Below are positions 13,998-14,005 of a DNA stretch of 14,005 bases, in pieces. Made by a program: the position numbers and the translations under genes. Where the stretch lies: NCBI GenBank assembly GCA_040386595.1, contig JAZKFE010000384.1:1-14005 (forward strand). Reading direction: 5' to 3'. Below the pieces are notes generated by a model. That model searched no databases and was not told where the DNA came from. It was given only the letters and a program-made list of their open reading frames with translations. The DNA is from JAKFVC01 sp040386595 (GTDB lineage: Bacteria; Planctomycetota; Planctomycetia; Planctomycetales; Planctomycetaceae). The number at the start of each line of letters is the position of its first letter. Position 1 is the first letter of the stretch.

Positions 13998-14005
13998 CGA
14001 CGCCG

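Overview
The window reads as chromosomal DNA from a planctomycete (phylum Planctomycetota). It has two DUF1559 proteins with a type IV prepilin-like N-terminus and the H-x9-DG C-terminal motif, each followed by a small lipoprotein with a carboxypeptidase-regulatory-like fold. It also has a secreted DUF1080 protein, a secreted nucleoside hydrolase of the planctomycete type, and many dispersed palindromic repeats. Coding DNA is moderately GC-rich, apart from an AT-rich non-coding island near 4360-4570. The assignment rests on recognised families, not on a database search.

Layout from left to right; all genes are on the minus strand except the last. 1-62: right-hand part of a palindromic repeat. 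85-1113: GDP-mannose 4,6-dehydratase (gmd). 1114-1683: non-coding, with several hairpins. 1684-2130 and 2353-3456: first lipoprotein and its upstream DUF1559 gene. 3457-4580: about 1.1 kb with no convincing gene, possibly gene relics, then the AT-rich island. 4581-4748: a 55-aa single-span membrane protein with a good ribosome binding site. 4749-5529: non-coding, with GTTAGCA direct repeats, an operator-like inverted repeat and a 200-bp nested palindrome. 5530-6988: cardiolipin synthase/phospholipase D-type enzyme, interrupted by ten Ns (6696-6705) that break the frame. 7150-7342: an inverted pair of a dispersed repeat. 7393-8046: exported protein of unknown function. 8204-9211: secreted thioredoxin-fold protein. 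9314-9736: SnoaL-like protein. 9839-9920: complete copy of the repeat seen at the window start. 9973-10707: DUF1080 protein. 10838-10945: another palindromic repeat next to an intrinsic terminator. 10990-11463 and 11599-12534: second lipoprotein/DUF1559 pair. 12894-13943 (+): secreted nucleoside hydrolase, divergent from the second DUF1559 gene.

Most products are predicted to act in the envelope: two pseudopilin-like/lipoprotein pairs, a membrane phospholipid synthase, and exported redox, DUF1080 and nucleoside hydrolase proteins. gmd points to nucleotide-sugar synthesis for surface polysaccharide. No single operon links them; the genes look like short independent units. The features most worth a second look are the different palindromic elements, several of which begin about 20-55 bp past a stop codon, the repeated DUF1559/lipoprotein cassette, and the small membrane protein beside repeat-rich DNA. 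No CRISPR array, tRNA, rRNA, transposase or recognised defence system was seen.
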